The notes under the pieces are model-generated. The model was given only the letters and a program-made list of their open reading frames with translations, did no database searches and was not told where the DNA came from. A stretch of DNA of 64,000 nt from assembly GCF_029320955.1 (NCBI RefSeq), contig NZ_CP119757.1:1922001-1986000 (forward strand), given 5' to 3'. Below, piece by piece: positions 7,859-17,391 of this stretch (positions within the stretch are counted from its first letter, which is position 1; each line of letters opens with the position of its first letter). The position numbers and the translations under genes were made by a program. The stretch is from Flavobacterium sp. YJ01 (GTDB taxonomy: Bacteria; Bacteroidota; Bacteroidia; Flavobacteriales; Flavobacteriaceae).

Positions 7859-8686
7859 TTAGTGCTTTTCAGGTTTTGTAATTCTATATTTTAAGTTTCT
7901 CTTTTCTTTCAAAATCTTTTCCGCAATTATACCTTTTTGTTCATAAGTCACCTTACTGATCCAGTTTTTATTGTTGTCATATTTGTACACATACTTAAAA
8001 GTTGCTAACTCGTCACATGATAGACACGTTGGTTTTAATTCTTGAGTTATATCGCCAAATTCGTTTTTTACAACTCCATCAACTTTAAAATTAACATCAT
8101 TATTTAAATTAAGTTTTAAGACAATGGTTTTACCAAACTGAATTTCCCGACTGTTAAACACTTTAATTAAAACTTCATTCTTGTTATAATTATATTCTGC
8201 AATTTCATATCCAACCAAAATATTATCACGATTATACGAGGTGATCTTAACTGGATATCCATTTTCTGTCTGAACAATAAACCTATCCTCTATTTTACCT
8301 CCATTTCCAATTAACTCAATTCCTACCAAGTTTAATAACTCAAAACGAAAATTGGTCGTAGTTAATGAATATCCTAATGAATTATTCCATTTTTCATCTT
8401 TTATCTGTATCAAATTATCAAGGTTATCATACTCGTAACTCATTCTTACACTCAATTCACCTTCTGTATCTAATCCTATCATTTTTGTAACAAATCCTTT
8501 CGGATTATAATAATAGGTCCGATTATATATGCTTGTTCCTGATTTCTCAAAATATGTTTTAGTCTCATTAATCTCTGAAACAGTATTATCATTTAACTTA
8601 TAATCGTTGACAAGTATTTTCTGTATAGTCTGTCCGATACAGCTTATTTGGTAAAAGAAAAAAATGAATAAAATCGAATGTTTCAT
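7859..8686 (-). CDS. Secreted hypothetical protein with YD/RHS-like strands
   Basis: The ATG at 8686 is chosen because it directly precedes a signal peptide (MKHSILFIFFFYQISCIGQ); an in-frame upstream start at 8725 would put 13 charged residues in front of it. The mature part, about 255 residues, is beta-rich with tyrosine-aspartate patterns (YYYNPKGFVTKMIGLDTEGE, then YEYDNLDNLIQIKDE, then KYVYKYDNNKNWISK) like the YD repeats of RHS and wall-associated proteins. A CLSC cysteine pair lies near the C-terminus. I do not recognise a specific family. It stands alone between direct repeat copies 2 and 3, so it may be accessory cargo. Confidence 0.6.
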   Translation of the reverse strand: MKHSILFIFFFYQISCIGQTIQKILVNDYKLNDNTVSEINETKTYFEKSGTSIYNRTYYYNPKGFVTKMIGLDTEGELSVRMSYEYDNLDNLIQIKDEKWNNSLGYSLTTTNFRFELLNLVGIELIGNGGKIEDRFIVQTENGYPVKITSYNRDNILVGYEIAEYNYNKNEVLIKVFNSREIQFGKTIVLKLNLNNDVNFKVDGVVKNEFGDITQELKPTCLSCDELATFKYVYKYDNNKNWISKVTYEQKGIIAEKILKEKRNLKYRITKPEKH

Positions 8687-8852
8687 ATTTTTTAATTTTC
8701 TCTCGTATTGTAAGATTTTTAACAAAATAAGTAACTAATTATATGCGAAATAAACATAAAAAACACTCTATTTCACATTGATAAAAATTACAAGCGTAAT
8801 ACTTTATTTCAAATAAATATATTGATAATTCTTTTACATTTAATACAAACCA

Positions 8853-8894
8853 ATAATAATCTTCAAAAATCGGTTAGATAATTAAATGCTTCGC
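8853..8894. repeat. Direct repeat copy 3
   Basis: ATAATAATC at 8853-8861, GGTTAGATAATT at 8872-8883, then AATGCTTCGC. It has the same layout as copies 1 and 2 with one base less in the spacer. It is followed at 8901-8929 by a diverged member of the terminator-hairpin family (AGCTTTAGA ... TCTGGAG, then T7). Confidence 0.55.
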
Positions 8895-9038
8895 AAAGCA
8901 AAAGCTTTAGAGAAATCTGGAGTTTTTTTATTTCTATTTATCCTTATTAGCCAAACACTTTTTTATTCTTTAAAATCAAAAAAACAGGTATAACTTAAAA
9001 CATTTTAAAATTCGTTATAAAAGCTCTATATTAGCAAT

Positions 9039-9052
9039 TGTAATCGATTACA
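9039..9052. promoter_or_regulatory. Perfect 14-bp palindromic operator, LacI-family type
   Basis: TGTAATCGATTACA is a perfect inverted repeat that ends 23 bases before the ATG of the DUF1593 protein. Its form (even palindrome with central CG) is like operators of LacI-family sugar regulators. No LacI gene is in the window. Confidence 0.5.
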
Positions 9053-9075
9053 TTAATTTATAAATTAATCAAATC

Positions 9076-10371
9076 ATGAAAGTAAAATATTATTCTATTT
9101 GTCTATTAAGCCTTTTCATTACTTCTGTTTATGGACAAAAGCCAGTACCTGTAAAACCCAGAATACTTATTAGTACAGATATTGGCGGAACAGATCCAGA
9201 TGACAATCAATCCATGACGCATTTACTAATGTATAGTGATAAATTTGAAATTGAAGGTTTAATTTCGTCTCCATCTTATGGAAATGGAAGCAAACAGAAA
9301 ATAATTCGAATGATTGATTTATATGAAAAAGATCTTCCGAAACTTCAAAAACACCATTCTGGATTTGCATCTCCTGATTATCTGCGTTCTATAACAAAAC
9401 AAGGCTATCACGGAAATGTTTCTTTTATTGGTTATTCGAAAGCCACAGAAGGATCCGATTGGATAATAAAAAGTGCTCAGAAAAAAAGTTCGCAACCTTT
9501 ATGGATATTATGCTGGGGAGGTTTAGAAGATTTAGCACAAGCTCTACACGATGCGCCAAATATTCAGAATAATATTAAAGTGTATTGGATAGGTGGTCCA
9601 AATAAAAAATGGAGCGCGAATAGTTATGCTTATATTGTTGCCAATTTTCCTAATTTATGGTTTATCGAAAACAATTCTTCTTATTATGGGTTATTTTCTC
9701 CTAGTGATGAACCTGATAATGTGGTTATTTCAGATTATTATTCCAAACACATTAAAGACAAAAGTTTTTTAGGAAAAGATTTCATCAACTATTATAAAGG
9801 AGAAGTCAAAATGGGAGACACACCTTCCCTGCTCTACATGATGGATGGCGATCCCAACGATCCAACACGCGAAAGCTGGGGATGTAGTTTTGAAAAATTC
9901 AATTATAGTCCCCGAACGGTACTTGACAGAACAACAACTATTAAAGACACAATAGCTTTCTGTTCTATAATGGAACTACGATTTAATGTACCAAAATCAA
10001 AAGCAAAAAAAGAATCTATAGGCTTTTGGATGGAAGTTCCTTATGGAAAAACAATTCAGAAATGGCCAGGATATTATATCGGAAATGATGTTTATGCCAT
10101 AAGATATATTCCTAAAAAAGCAGAAGTCTTAAATTATAAATTGTCTTCTGATATTCCAGAAATTAACGGACGAACTGGCGCATTAGTTGCAACAAACTTA
10201 TGGCCTGGAAAAAAGAGTCAAAAAGATTATCAATTAGGCAATAATTGGTTTACAGATAAACACGATTCGGATCTTTATTTTGGTAAAATTCAAGGAGGAA
10301 AAACAATTTCAAAATGGAGAGATGAAATTTTATTAGACTGGAGTAAAAGATGGGAATGGTTAAATGACTGA
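9076..10371 (+). CDS. Secreted DUF1593 nucleoside-hydrolase-like protein
   Basis: A 431-residue protein with an N-terminal signal peptide (KYYSICLLSLFITSVYGQ). Near residues 35-45 it has STDIGGTDPDDNQSM, the Asp-rich metal-binding signature of the inosine/uridine nucleoside hydrolase fold as found in DUF1593 (cellulose-binding Sde182-type) proteins; WILCWGGLEDLAQAL near 150 is also typical. These proteins are exported and occur with polysaccharide-degradation genes, so the substrate is more likely a glycoside than a nucleoside. A palindromic operator lies just upstream, suggesting sugar-dependent control. It is monocistronic and converges on the M13 peptidase gene, with a shared terminator between them. 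Confidence 0.75.
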   Translation: MKVKYYSICLLSLFITSVYGQKPVPVKPRILISTDIGGTDPDDNQSMTHLLMYSDKFEIEGLISSPSYGNGSKQKIIRMIDLYEKDLPKLQKHHSGFASPDYLRSITKQGYHGNVSFIGYSKATEGSDWIIKSAQKKSSQPLWILCWGGLEDLAQALHDAPNIQNNIKVYWIGGPNKKWSANSYAYIVANFPNLWFIENNSSYYGLFSPSDEPDNVVISDYYSKHIKDKSFLGKDFINYYKGEVKMGDTPSLLYMMDGDPNDPTRESWGCSFEKFNYSPRTVLDRTTTIKDTIAFCSIMELRFNVPKSKAKKESIGFWMEVPYGKTIQKWPGYYIGNDVYAIRYIPKKAEVLNYKLSSDIPEINGRTGALVATNLWPGKKSQKDYQLGNNWFTDKHDSDLYFGKIQGGKTISKWRDEILLDWSKRWEWLND

Positions 10372-10416
10372 ATCTAGAATTCCTTTACTAATCAAAATCT
10401 TAAAGGGTTTTACAAT

Positions 10417-10449
10417 AAAAAAGCTTTAGATTTCTCTGAAGCTTTTTTA
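10417..10449. terminator. Bidirectional terminator between DUF1593 and M13 peptidase genes
   Basis: AGCTTTAGA (10422-10430), loop TTTC, then TCTGAAGCT, flanked by A- and T-runs, so it can work for both convergent genes. It belongs to the repeated AGCTTCAGA hairpin family of this window. Confidence 0.75.
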
Positions 10450-10488
10450 TTAAACATTCACGAACAAGATGCTCATGCAATAAGATTA

Positions 10489-12501
10489 CTACCAAATCGT
10501 TATTCTGTCTTTCTCTGGTAAAAACATTTTATCTCCTGCCTTTACATTAAATGCATCGTAAAAAGGCGTCGTATTCATTAGCGGACCATTAACACGCCAA
10601 TTTGGTGGTGAATGTGGGTTATTGTTAATCCACAAACGTAAGAACTCGTCTTTCATTTTTACTCTCCATATTCGGGCTATAGAAATAAAGAAACGTTGAT
10701 CTGGAGTAAAACCGTCTATTTTCACATTTCCTTTTCCTTGTTCTGTCATTTTAAAAGCATCATAAGCAACGGCTATTCCGGCAATGTCTGCTGTATTTTC
10801 TCCAACCGTCATTGCTCCATTAATGTGTAAATTATCTAAAACAGTATACGTATTATACAGATTGATAACTTGTTGTATTCTAGATTTAAACTGTGCATAA
10901 TCTTCTTTTGTCCACCAATTTTTCAAATTACCATCTTTGTCATATTGAGCGCCTTGATCATCAAAAGTATGAGTTATTTCGTGACCTATAACCATTCCGA
11001 TTCCACCATAATTAAGCGCGTCATCTGCATCATTATCAAAATACGGAGACTGTAAAATACCTGCAGGAAAAACAATTTCATTTGCTGTAGGATTGTTATA
11101 AGCCGTAACGGTTGGTGGTGTTGTATACCATTGTGATCTATCAACCGGTTTTCCCAATTTTGCTAATTGAAATTGATATCCAGCCTTAGCAGCCGAAACC
11201 ACATTCTCAAAATAGGTGCCTCTAGCGACACTTACATTACTGTAGTCTCTCCATTTATCTGGATACCCAATTTTCTTTGTAATGGCGAATAGTTTTTCTT
11301 TAGCTTTTTGCTTCGTAACAGGACTCATCCATTGCAAATTATCGATTCTTTTAGCGTAAGCTTTTTGCAAATTATTCACAAGAACCAGCATACGTTTTTT
11401 AGCATCTTCTGAAAAATACTTCTTCACATACAATTCTCCCAATGCTTCACCTAAGTAATTATCAATAACATTAGCCATTTTTTCGCCACGTGATTTTTGA
11501 ACAGCTTGTCCAGAAAGCACTTTTGTATATTCGAATGAAGCATCTACAAAAGGTTTGCTCAAATAATCTGCATATCTTTCTATAGAATTTGCTTTCAAAT
11601 AGATTTTCCAATTATTTAATGGAATGGTTTTTAAAAGTTTATTAAGAGCATCATAATAAGCTGGCTGAGACACATTAATAGAATCTGTCTTTGCCCCTAA
11701 ATTATTTAAAAAAGTTGTCCAATTTATGTTCGGATGTCTTTTTACAAGATCTGCTACAGCCGTTTTATTGTAATTTGCCTGCACATCTCTAAGTTCCACT
11801 TTTGTTTTGTGCGAAACAGCGAGTTGTTTATCAATACTGTAAACCAAATCAGCATTCTTTTTAGCCTCACTAGCATTACTGCCTGTTTGTTGAAATAATG
11901 CGGTAAGGTATCCCTTGTAGGCTTTCTGTATAGCAACAGTCGACGAATCTGATTTGAAATAATAATCTCTGTCTGGCAACCCTAAACCTGTTTGATATAT
12001 TTGGGCAATATTCATGCTACTGTTTTTATCATCGGTTGATACTCCAAAAGCTATAATAGAAGAATTGTCTGCTTTTACTTCATTAACTACAAAATTCATT
12101 AGAGAAGGTAAATCGTTAATTGCTTCAATTTTAGCAAGCAAAGGTTTGATCGGTTCAAAACTGCGTTTCTCTATGGTTATAGTATCCATACCGGATGCAT
12201 AAAAATCTCCTACTTTTTGCGCAATACTTCCTGCTGGATTCTTGCTTTGCGAAATACTGTCTAATATTCCTCGCAAGCGAATTCGTTGCGGAAAATTCAT
12301 AAACATATAAGCCCCCACTCCTGTTTGAGACGCAGGTATTGATATCGAATCATACCATTTGCCATTTACATATCTAAAAAAGTCATCACCAGGGCGTAAA
12401 GTAGAATCTATTCCTGTAATCGCAATATTTTTTTTTCTTTCATGCTTTGAACACGCTGTTAAAGCTAAAAATGCAATAAAGAGCAGTAATGATTTTTTCA
12501 T
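10489..12501 (-). CDS. M13 family (neprilysin-like) zinc metallopeptidase, lipoprotein
   Basis: A 670-residue protein. The N-terminus MKKSLLLFIAFLALTAC is a lipoprotein signal with cysteine 17, so it is anchored in the outer or inner membrane facing the periplasm or surface. The zinc site HEITH lies at 507-511, and ENTADIAG supplies the third ligand (Glu568), the spacing expected for M13. NAYNNPTANEIVFPAGIL-like and C-terminal PPNWRVNGPLMN motifs are also typical. M13 enzymes cleave peptides of limited size; PepO-type homologues are common in Bacteroidota. Length is close to the family norm. Single gene, convergent with the DUF1593 gene. Confidence 0.9.
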   Translation of the reverse strand: MKKSLLLFIAFLALTACSKHERKKNIAITGIDSTLRPGDDFFRYVNGKWYDSISIPASQTGVGAYMFMNFPQRIRLRGILDSISQSKNPAGSIAQKVGDFYASGMDTITIEKRSFEPIKPLLAKIEAINDLPSLMNFVVNEVKADNSSIIAFGVSTDDKNSSMNIAQIYQTGLGLPDRDYYFKSDSSTVAIQKAYKGYLTALFQQTGSNASEAKKNADLVYSIDKQLAVSHKTKVELRDVQANYNKTAVADLVKRHPNINWTTFLNNLGAKTDSINVSQPAYYDALNKLLKTIPLNNWKIYLKANSIERYADYLSKPFVDASFEYTKVLSGQAVQKSRGEKMANVIDNYLGEALGELYVKKYFSEDAKKRMLVLVNNLQKAYAKRIDNLQWMSPVTKQKAKEKLFAITKKIGYPDKWRDYSNVSVARGTYFENVVSAAKAGYQFQLAKLGKPVDRSQWYTTPPTVTAYNNPTANEIVFPAGILQSPYFDNDADDALNYGGIGMVIGHEITHTFDDQGAQYDKDGNLKNWWTKEDYAQFKSRIQQVINLYNTYTVLDNLHINGAMTVGENTADIAGIAVAYDAFKMTEQGKGNVKIDGFTPDQRFFISIARIWRVKMKDEFLRLWINNNPHSPPNWRVNGPLMNTTPFYDAFNVKAGDKMFLPEKDRITIW

Positions 12502-12769
12502 AATCAGATGGTTCTATTAAAATGAATATAATTTCGGATAATTAATTTAGTAGAACAAGATAATAATTCCGTTTTAAATTATAAAGTTTTTCTTAAAAGA
12601 GCCATTTAATAAAATCATTACAATTTTAGTTAATCATTTCTTAATCTGTAAAAAAATTCATTCGTATTACTATAAATTCGCCAAGCCATTTCATATGAAA
12701 TACGCTACGTTTTATAAAATACCATAATATCCAAAAAGCAAATTTTAAACCAACTTTTATCTTAAAAAA

Positions 12770-13906
12770 TTGATTTATATCACATTTCTAAATATCGCTA
12801 TTTTTCAAGGAATCGTTTTAGGCTTCATTATTTTAAAATCACCTCTGTTTAATAGCACTTCAAATAAATATTTAGCAAGCGCTATATTTACTCTTTCTAT
12901 ACTTTTGTTAAATCTGGTTTTTGAAATTGGAGAAGTCTATAATTCTTTTCCATTTCTACACTTTATTGACGATATTGAATGGGCATTTCTTCTGCCTGTT
13001 TTTATCTTTTTCTTTATCATAAATAAAGTAGACCACCGTATTAAAGAAAAGAAAATTCTGTTACTTTTATTTCTCCCATTTTTATATTCCGCTATACTCA
13101 ATATTATTTACGATCTTGATGAAGTTGCTGGTTTTTATACAATTCCTGATTCTGGTATTGCAATAATTGACAAGCTGAGTCAAATCGAACTTTTTCTTGC
13201 ATTTACTTTTATCCCTTCTTTATTATTTTATTCATTCAGCTTCATTAAACACTCTGAAGACATACATGAAAAAAGATGGCTATTAATCTTATGGTCGATT
13301 GTTTTTACATTATTATTTTTATGGGTTATAGTTCTATTTGTTGCGATATTTTTCAAATATGATGTTTCGTTCACAATGAAGATTCTCGCCTTGTTTGGAA
13401 CATTCTTAATTCACTGGACCACTTATGTTGGAATTTTTAAATATAAATTGGCTGTAGACAAACTTGGCATTCATAATTTTTTAAATAAAGATTTAGCAGT
13501 TTCTTACAGCAACTTCGAGATTGATAGTATTCTTATAAAAGAAGAAAACAATGAATCTATAACTCCGGATAATATTTATTTTCAAAAACTTGAATTTCTA
13601 TGTAAAGATCAGCACATATATACAGACAGTACATTAAGCAGAGAAAAAATTGCTGAAGAATTAGGCATAAGTGCTGGTTACGTTTCTCAGATTGTAAATA
13701 CGATTACGGGAGATAATTTTGCCAATTATATAAATAACTATCGAGTTGAAGCTGTCAAGGAAATGATCTCCAACCCAGAATATGAAAATTATAATTTGCT
13801 TGCAATGGGATTAGAATCTGGCTTTACTTCAAAAACTACTTTTTACAAAGCCTTTAAAAAAATAACCGGCCAAACCCCAAATGAGTACAAAAACGCAAGT
13901 AAATAA
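12770..13906 (+). CDS. Membrane-anchored AraC-family transcriptional regulator
   Basis: A 378-residue protein. The first 230 residues form about seven hydrophobic segments, and the C-terminal 110 residues are an AraC-type double helix-turn-helix (LSREKIAEELGISAGYVSQI, then FTSKTTFYKAFKKITGQTPNEY). This 7TM plus AraC layout is common in Flavobacteria and suggests a membrane sensor that binds DNA directly. The start is the TTG at 12770; the frame is closed by a stop at 12746-12748 and no ATG precedes the first membrane helix. The next gene, an outer-membrane barrel 88 bp downstream, is a possible target or operon partner. Confidence 0.8.
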   Translation: MIYITFLNIAIFQGIVLGFIILKSPLFNSTSNKYLASAIFTLSILLLNLVFEIGEVYNSFPFLHFIDDIEWAFLLPVFIFFFIINKVDHRIKEKKILLLLFLPFLYSAILNIIYDLDEVAGFYTIPDSGIAIIDKLSQIELFLAFTFIPSLLFYSFSFIKHSEDIHEKRWLLILWSIVFTLLFLWVIVLFVAIFFKYDVSFTMKILALFGTFLIHWTTYVGIFKYKLAVDKLGIHNFLNKDLAVSYSNFEIDSILIKEENNESITPDNIYFQKLEFLCKDQHIYTDSTLSREKIAEELGISAGYVSQIVNTITGDNFANYINNYRVEAVKEMISNPEYENYNLLAMGLESGFTSKTTFYKAFKKITGQTPNEYKNASK

Positions 13907-13994
13907 GTACCGATTTGTACAGTTTTAAGCTTTTGAAACCTTTTCTAATTTTTCTTATCCCAATTTTGGCTTCAAATAATTCAAAACACTTTTT

Positions 13995-14531
13995 ATGAAA
14001 AAAATTTTATTGTTAGCTGTTTTTACAGTTTTAGGACTTGCAAATGTTAATGCCCAAGAAATTAAATTTGGAGCTAAATCAGGTTTTAACTTTTCAACTG
14101 TCAACGGAAGTAACACCAATAACATTGATTATGTAACATCGTATCATGTTGGCGTTGTATCGGAAATTCCAATTTCTGAAAAATTTTCTTTTCAACCCGA
14201 AATAATGTATTCGCGTCAGGGATATAGCTTCAATACCGATGTTATTGCTATGAATTATCTGAATATTCCATTAATGGGAAAATACTATGTAACAAAAGGA
14301 TTAAGTCTTGAAGCTGGACCACAAATAGGTTTTTTACTTTCTGCTAAAAACGAAGAAATAAAGGTAACAAACTCATACACTACTTTTGATTTTGGTGCTA
14401 ATTTTGGTGTAGGTTTTAAACTAGAAAACGGACTTAATTTTGGTGTAAGATATAACTTGGGAATAACTAAGGTAGATACTGACAATAGAAATGGAGCATT
14501 TCAAGTATCTGTTGGTTATTTCTTTTTATAA
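13995..14531 (+). CDS. Outer-membrane beta-barrel protein (porin/OmpX-like)
   Basis: 178 residues with a clear signal peptide (MKKILLLAVFTVLGLANVNAQ) and a mature part of alternating amphipathic strands (EIKFGAKSGFNFSTV, YVTSYHVGVVSEIPI, FSFQPEIMYSRQGYS, and a C-terminal strand QVSVGYFFL ending in phenylalanine-leucine). This is the small eight-strand outer-membrane barrel family (PF13568-type) that is very common in Bacteroidota. Function is probably structural or adhesive. It follows the membrane AraC regulator on the same strand. Confidence 0.8.
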   Translation: MKKILLLAVFTVLGLANVNAQEIKFGAKSGFNFSTVNGSNTNNIDYVTSYHVGVVSEIPISEKFSFQPEIMYSRQGYSFNTDVIAMNYLNIPLMGKYYVTKGLSLEAGPQIGFLLSAKNEEIKVTNSYTTFDFGANFGVGFKLENGLNFGVRYNLGITKVDTDNRNGAFQVSVGYFFL

Positions 14532-14554
14532 AACTAATAATTCAACTTCATATA

Positions 14555-14590
14555 AAAACTGCGCAAAATCGGAGACATTTGCGCAGTTTT
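14555..14590. terminator. Bidirectional terminator with TCGGAGACA loop
   Basis: AAAACTGCGCAAA (14555-14567) pairs with 14578-14590 across a 10-base loop ATCGGAGACA. It lies between convergent genes, with A- and T-runs built into the stem. The loop sequence is nearly the same as that of the second hairpin in the 97-bp dispersed repeats. Confidence 0.8.
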
Positions 14591-14591
14591 C

Positions 14592-15050
14592 TTATTTTTC
14601 TGAAATCTCTTTTAATTTCTCCAAAGCTTTTGGATAGGTGTTTTGAAAATAATCCAAATATTCGTCAATAGTATCCATATCTACAATCACAGTTGTAATG
14701 CCGTTATTTTCCTGAAAGGTATAATTTTCATGTCCTCCCGCCCATTTTTCTACCTCTTCGCCTGTTGTCACTTCAGTATCTCCGACCAAAAATCCGTAAT
14801 GTCGAATGGAAACAAAATTGGCTGGTTTGTGTTCTGCAATTTGTGAAATCATTCCGCCTTTTTTACCATTTTCATCAACTCCAACAAAAAGGATTTTGCT
14901 TCCTTTGTCCCAACTTCCCTCATAAGTAGAAGTCGGATTAAAAGTGGCAACCCAATATTCGTATGTGGCCTTGTCTTTTAAGCCAAGCATCGTTTCATAA
15001 ACCTTTTGAGCCGATGCGTTAATTTCTTTTTTGAATTGTAATTTTTGCAT
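14592..15050 (-). CDS. SRPBCC (AHSA1-like) domain protein
   Basis: 152 residues forming one START-like helix-grip domain: an N-terminal strand KLQFKKEINASAQKVYETMLG with the usual xxIxAxxxxVxxxL pattern, YWVATFNPTSTYEGSWDKGSKILF in the middle, and a long C-terminal helix. It belongs to the AHSA1/polyketide-cyclase superfamily, small cytoplasmic proteins that bind hydrophobic ligands; the ligand here is unknown. No signal peptide. Single gene, convergent with the barrel gene. Confidence 0.75.
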   Translation of the reverse strand: MQKLQFKKEINASAQKVYETMLGLKDKATYEYWVATFNPTSTYEGSWDKGSKILFVGVDENGKKGGMISQIAEHKPANFVSIRHYGFLVGDTEVTTGEEVEKWAGGHENYTFQENNGITTVIVDMDTIDEYLDYFQNTYPKALEKLKEISEK

Positions 15051-15272
15051 TGCTTTTTTTATTTAGTTTTTAATCCGTTAGATCAAATTTACCAACTTAA
15101 ATTCTTTCTGCATATTAAGTTACGCAAAATTGCAACTAAGAAACTATAAAACAATGTTTTAATCTTATTTTTAAATTTTAAAAATCATTTAAAAGACAAA
15201 ACATACTTACTATATTAAATTTAGAAAACCCCAAAACTGCACAATTTGTGACAGTAATGAGGCCCGCTAAAA

Positions 15273-15746
15273 CTATATATTAGCCGATTCAAATTGCTTC
15301 AAATCTCTGGTGTTTTTTTGTACAGCAAGAGCAGAAAAAAGTCCGAGTACGAAAGACATTCCGAAAAATCCTTTTTCGCTAAGTAATAAATCAGCGTTCC
15401 AAAGACCAATGATCAGCAATACGATCGAAGCTATGGTACTAAACCAGCTTATACTGTAATATAAATCGGTTACAGGTATACCTTCTAGCCTATCTCTAAC
15501 ACTTTTTTGTACAGATATTACAGAGAAAAGTCCGAAAAGGAGAATCGTAAAATAATATCCTTTTTCATTGTAAGCCATTGCAGAATTATAAAGTCCGATA
15601 CAATATGAGGTCATCCCTATAAGTAATGTCATCCAAGATGCGCCGACAAAAGCCGCACTTGGTTTTAAAGGACTACTTCCATTATTTAATCTTGCATCTT
15701 TTGATTCTGAATTGTTGTTTAATTCATTTGATTTTAGCGGTTCCAT
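15273..15746 (-). CDS. YiaA/YiaB-type inner-membrane protein
   Basis: 157 residues with four hydrophobic segments arranged as two similar halves: FVGASWMTLLIGMTSYCIGL, then GLFSVISVQKSVRD; and SWFSTIASIVLLIIGLW, then GLFSALAVQKNTRD. Each half ends in the conserved (A/S)VQKxxRD of the YiaA/YiaB two-helix domain. The 40-residue N-terminus is polar and rich in asparagine and serine. Cellular role unknown. About 220 bp upstream of the SRPBCC gene on the same strand, with nothing recognisable between them. Confidence 0.75.
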   Translation of the reverse strand: MEPLKSNELNNNSESKDARLNNGSSPLKPSAAFVGASWMTLLIGMTSYCIGLYNSAMAYNEKGYYFTILLFGLFSVISVQKSVRDRLEGIPVTDLYYSISWFSTIASIVLLIIGLWNADLLLSEKGFFGMSFVLGLFSALAVQKNTRDLKQFESANI

Positions 15747-15874
15747 AATTTTTATGTTTTATAATTATGAAGCAAATGTCAGCAGGAATAAGAAATTTTA
15801 AAAATCAATTTACATAAAAAACTGACGATTTAAAACTACATTTTTATTACTTTTATCATTATAAAACAATATTT

Positions 15875-17391
15875 ATGAATGCGCTTCAAGAAATAACAGA
15901 TATAATGAATGAAACTGATAAAAAGGGATTCATACAATATTTATCAAAAAAAAATAAACGTAAAGATGTTAGCAACATAGATTTATTCGAATCATTAAAA
16001 ACTGACGATATAAATAACAAAAAAAAGTTTTTAAAAGATAAAAAAAGCACTGATGCTTATCACGCTTTGAGAAAAAGACTTTATGACAACATGATTGATT
16101 TCATGGCAAATAGAAGTTTTGAAAATGATAGTTCGCAAGAAAACACAGTACTTCGTCTTCTTGTTGTAAGTCGTTTGTTTTTTGAACATAAGCTTATAAA
16201 AACAGCTTTTAAATGTTTGGTAAAAGCCGAAGAAATCGCATTGGATATTGAGCATTTCAGCCTTCTCAATGAAATCTATCTTACTCAGATACAATTTGCT
16301 CATTTTAATCTTTCAGAACCAATTGAGAAAACAATAAACAAGTTTAAAACAAACAAAAACGGCTCGAATATGAGCAACAACTTAATTTAGGTTATGCCGT
16401 TTTGCGCCGCGAACTTGCCGCTATTTATCACGAAGGCAGAATTGTAGATTTTCAGTCTATTATAAAAAATACCATTGAAACACATGGAATATCTTTAAAA
16501 CAAGGATTAACCTTTAAATCTCTGTATCAAATATTATTTATCGCCAATGAATACGCTTCTATAAACAACAATTATGCGCTTGTACAACCTTTTGTCATAA
16601 AAAGCTATCGATTTATCAGCAAAAAAACCAATCAGACAGACAGACATTTATATTATCATATTTTCATCTTGTATTTTATCGCTAATTACTATTTCCGAAA
16701 CGGACAATTTAAAGAGTCATTAAATTATCTAGATTTGATGTTTATGGAGCTTCAAAAACAGGCTGGCAAATATTATCAGCGTTTCTGTCTTAGGTATTTT
16801 TTATTATTAGCATTTAATCAAAATTATATTGGTAATTCTCAAAAGGCAATAGAAATTGCCGAAAAAGCGCTTTCTACAAACAAAAAAGCAGATCCAAACG
16901 ATAGTAATGACATTCGTCTTATGCTTATTGTTTTTTACATACAGCAAAATGCGGGACGAAATGCTGTAAAAGAAATGGCAAAATTAAGTCATACAGATAG
17001 TTGGTACGAAAAGAAAATGGGAATGGATTGGACTATAAAAAAATGTCTTGTCGAAATCCTTCTTCACGCACAGCAAGAAAACGCAGAACTAGCCTTGTCT
17101 CGAATAAAGAGTTTTAAAAGACGATATAAAAAATATCTTTTAACCGTAGATGAAGAACGCGTTATACATTATCTTCTTTTTATAGAGCAATATGTAATGA
17201 AACCTGAAATTATACAGACACAAAAATTTCAAAATTCACTTGAAGCTTTTATAATTTCGGCAGAAAACGGTCCAAAAGATATTTTTATAATGAGTTTTTT
17301 ATCTTGGCTACTTGCAAAAGTAAGACGAAAACCGGTTTACGAAACAACTTTGGAGCTTTTAAAAACCTATTTTCTTACTCCAGATTTTTAA
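15875..17391 (+). pseudogene. Helical (TPR-like) protein gene split by a -1 frameshift
   Basis: Two frames together encode one helix-rich protein of about 505 residues. The first frame (15875-16390) ends in a nonsense tail after LSEPIEKTINKFK. The second is open before its apparent TTG at 16402 and reads QKRLEYEQQLNLGYAVLRRE into ELAAIYHEGRIVDF. The join falls in the A-rich stretch 16350-16360 (CAAAAAC), so one base is missing relative to an intact gene, by mutation or sequencing error. Programmed -1 slippage is less likely because the heptamer C-AAA-AAC is not canonical. The protein has repeated paired helices (YYHIFILYFIANYYFRNGQF) like TPR proteins. No named family recognised. Confidence 0.6.

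Noticed and set aside
7700..7894. 64-residue plus-strand ORF
   Set aside because: It runs through the 97-bp repeat and a terminator and overlaps the end of a real minus-strand gene.
16354..16360. Programmed -1 frameshift in the helical protein
   Set aside because: C-AAA-AAC is not a canonical slippery heptamer and no stimulator hairpin is clear; a missing base is simpler.
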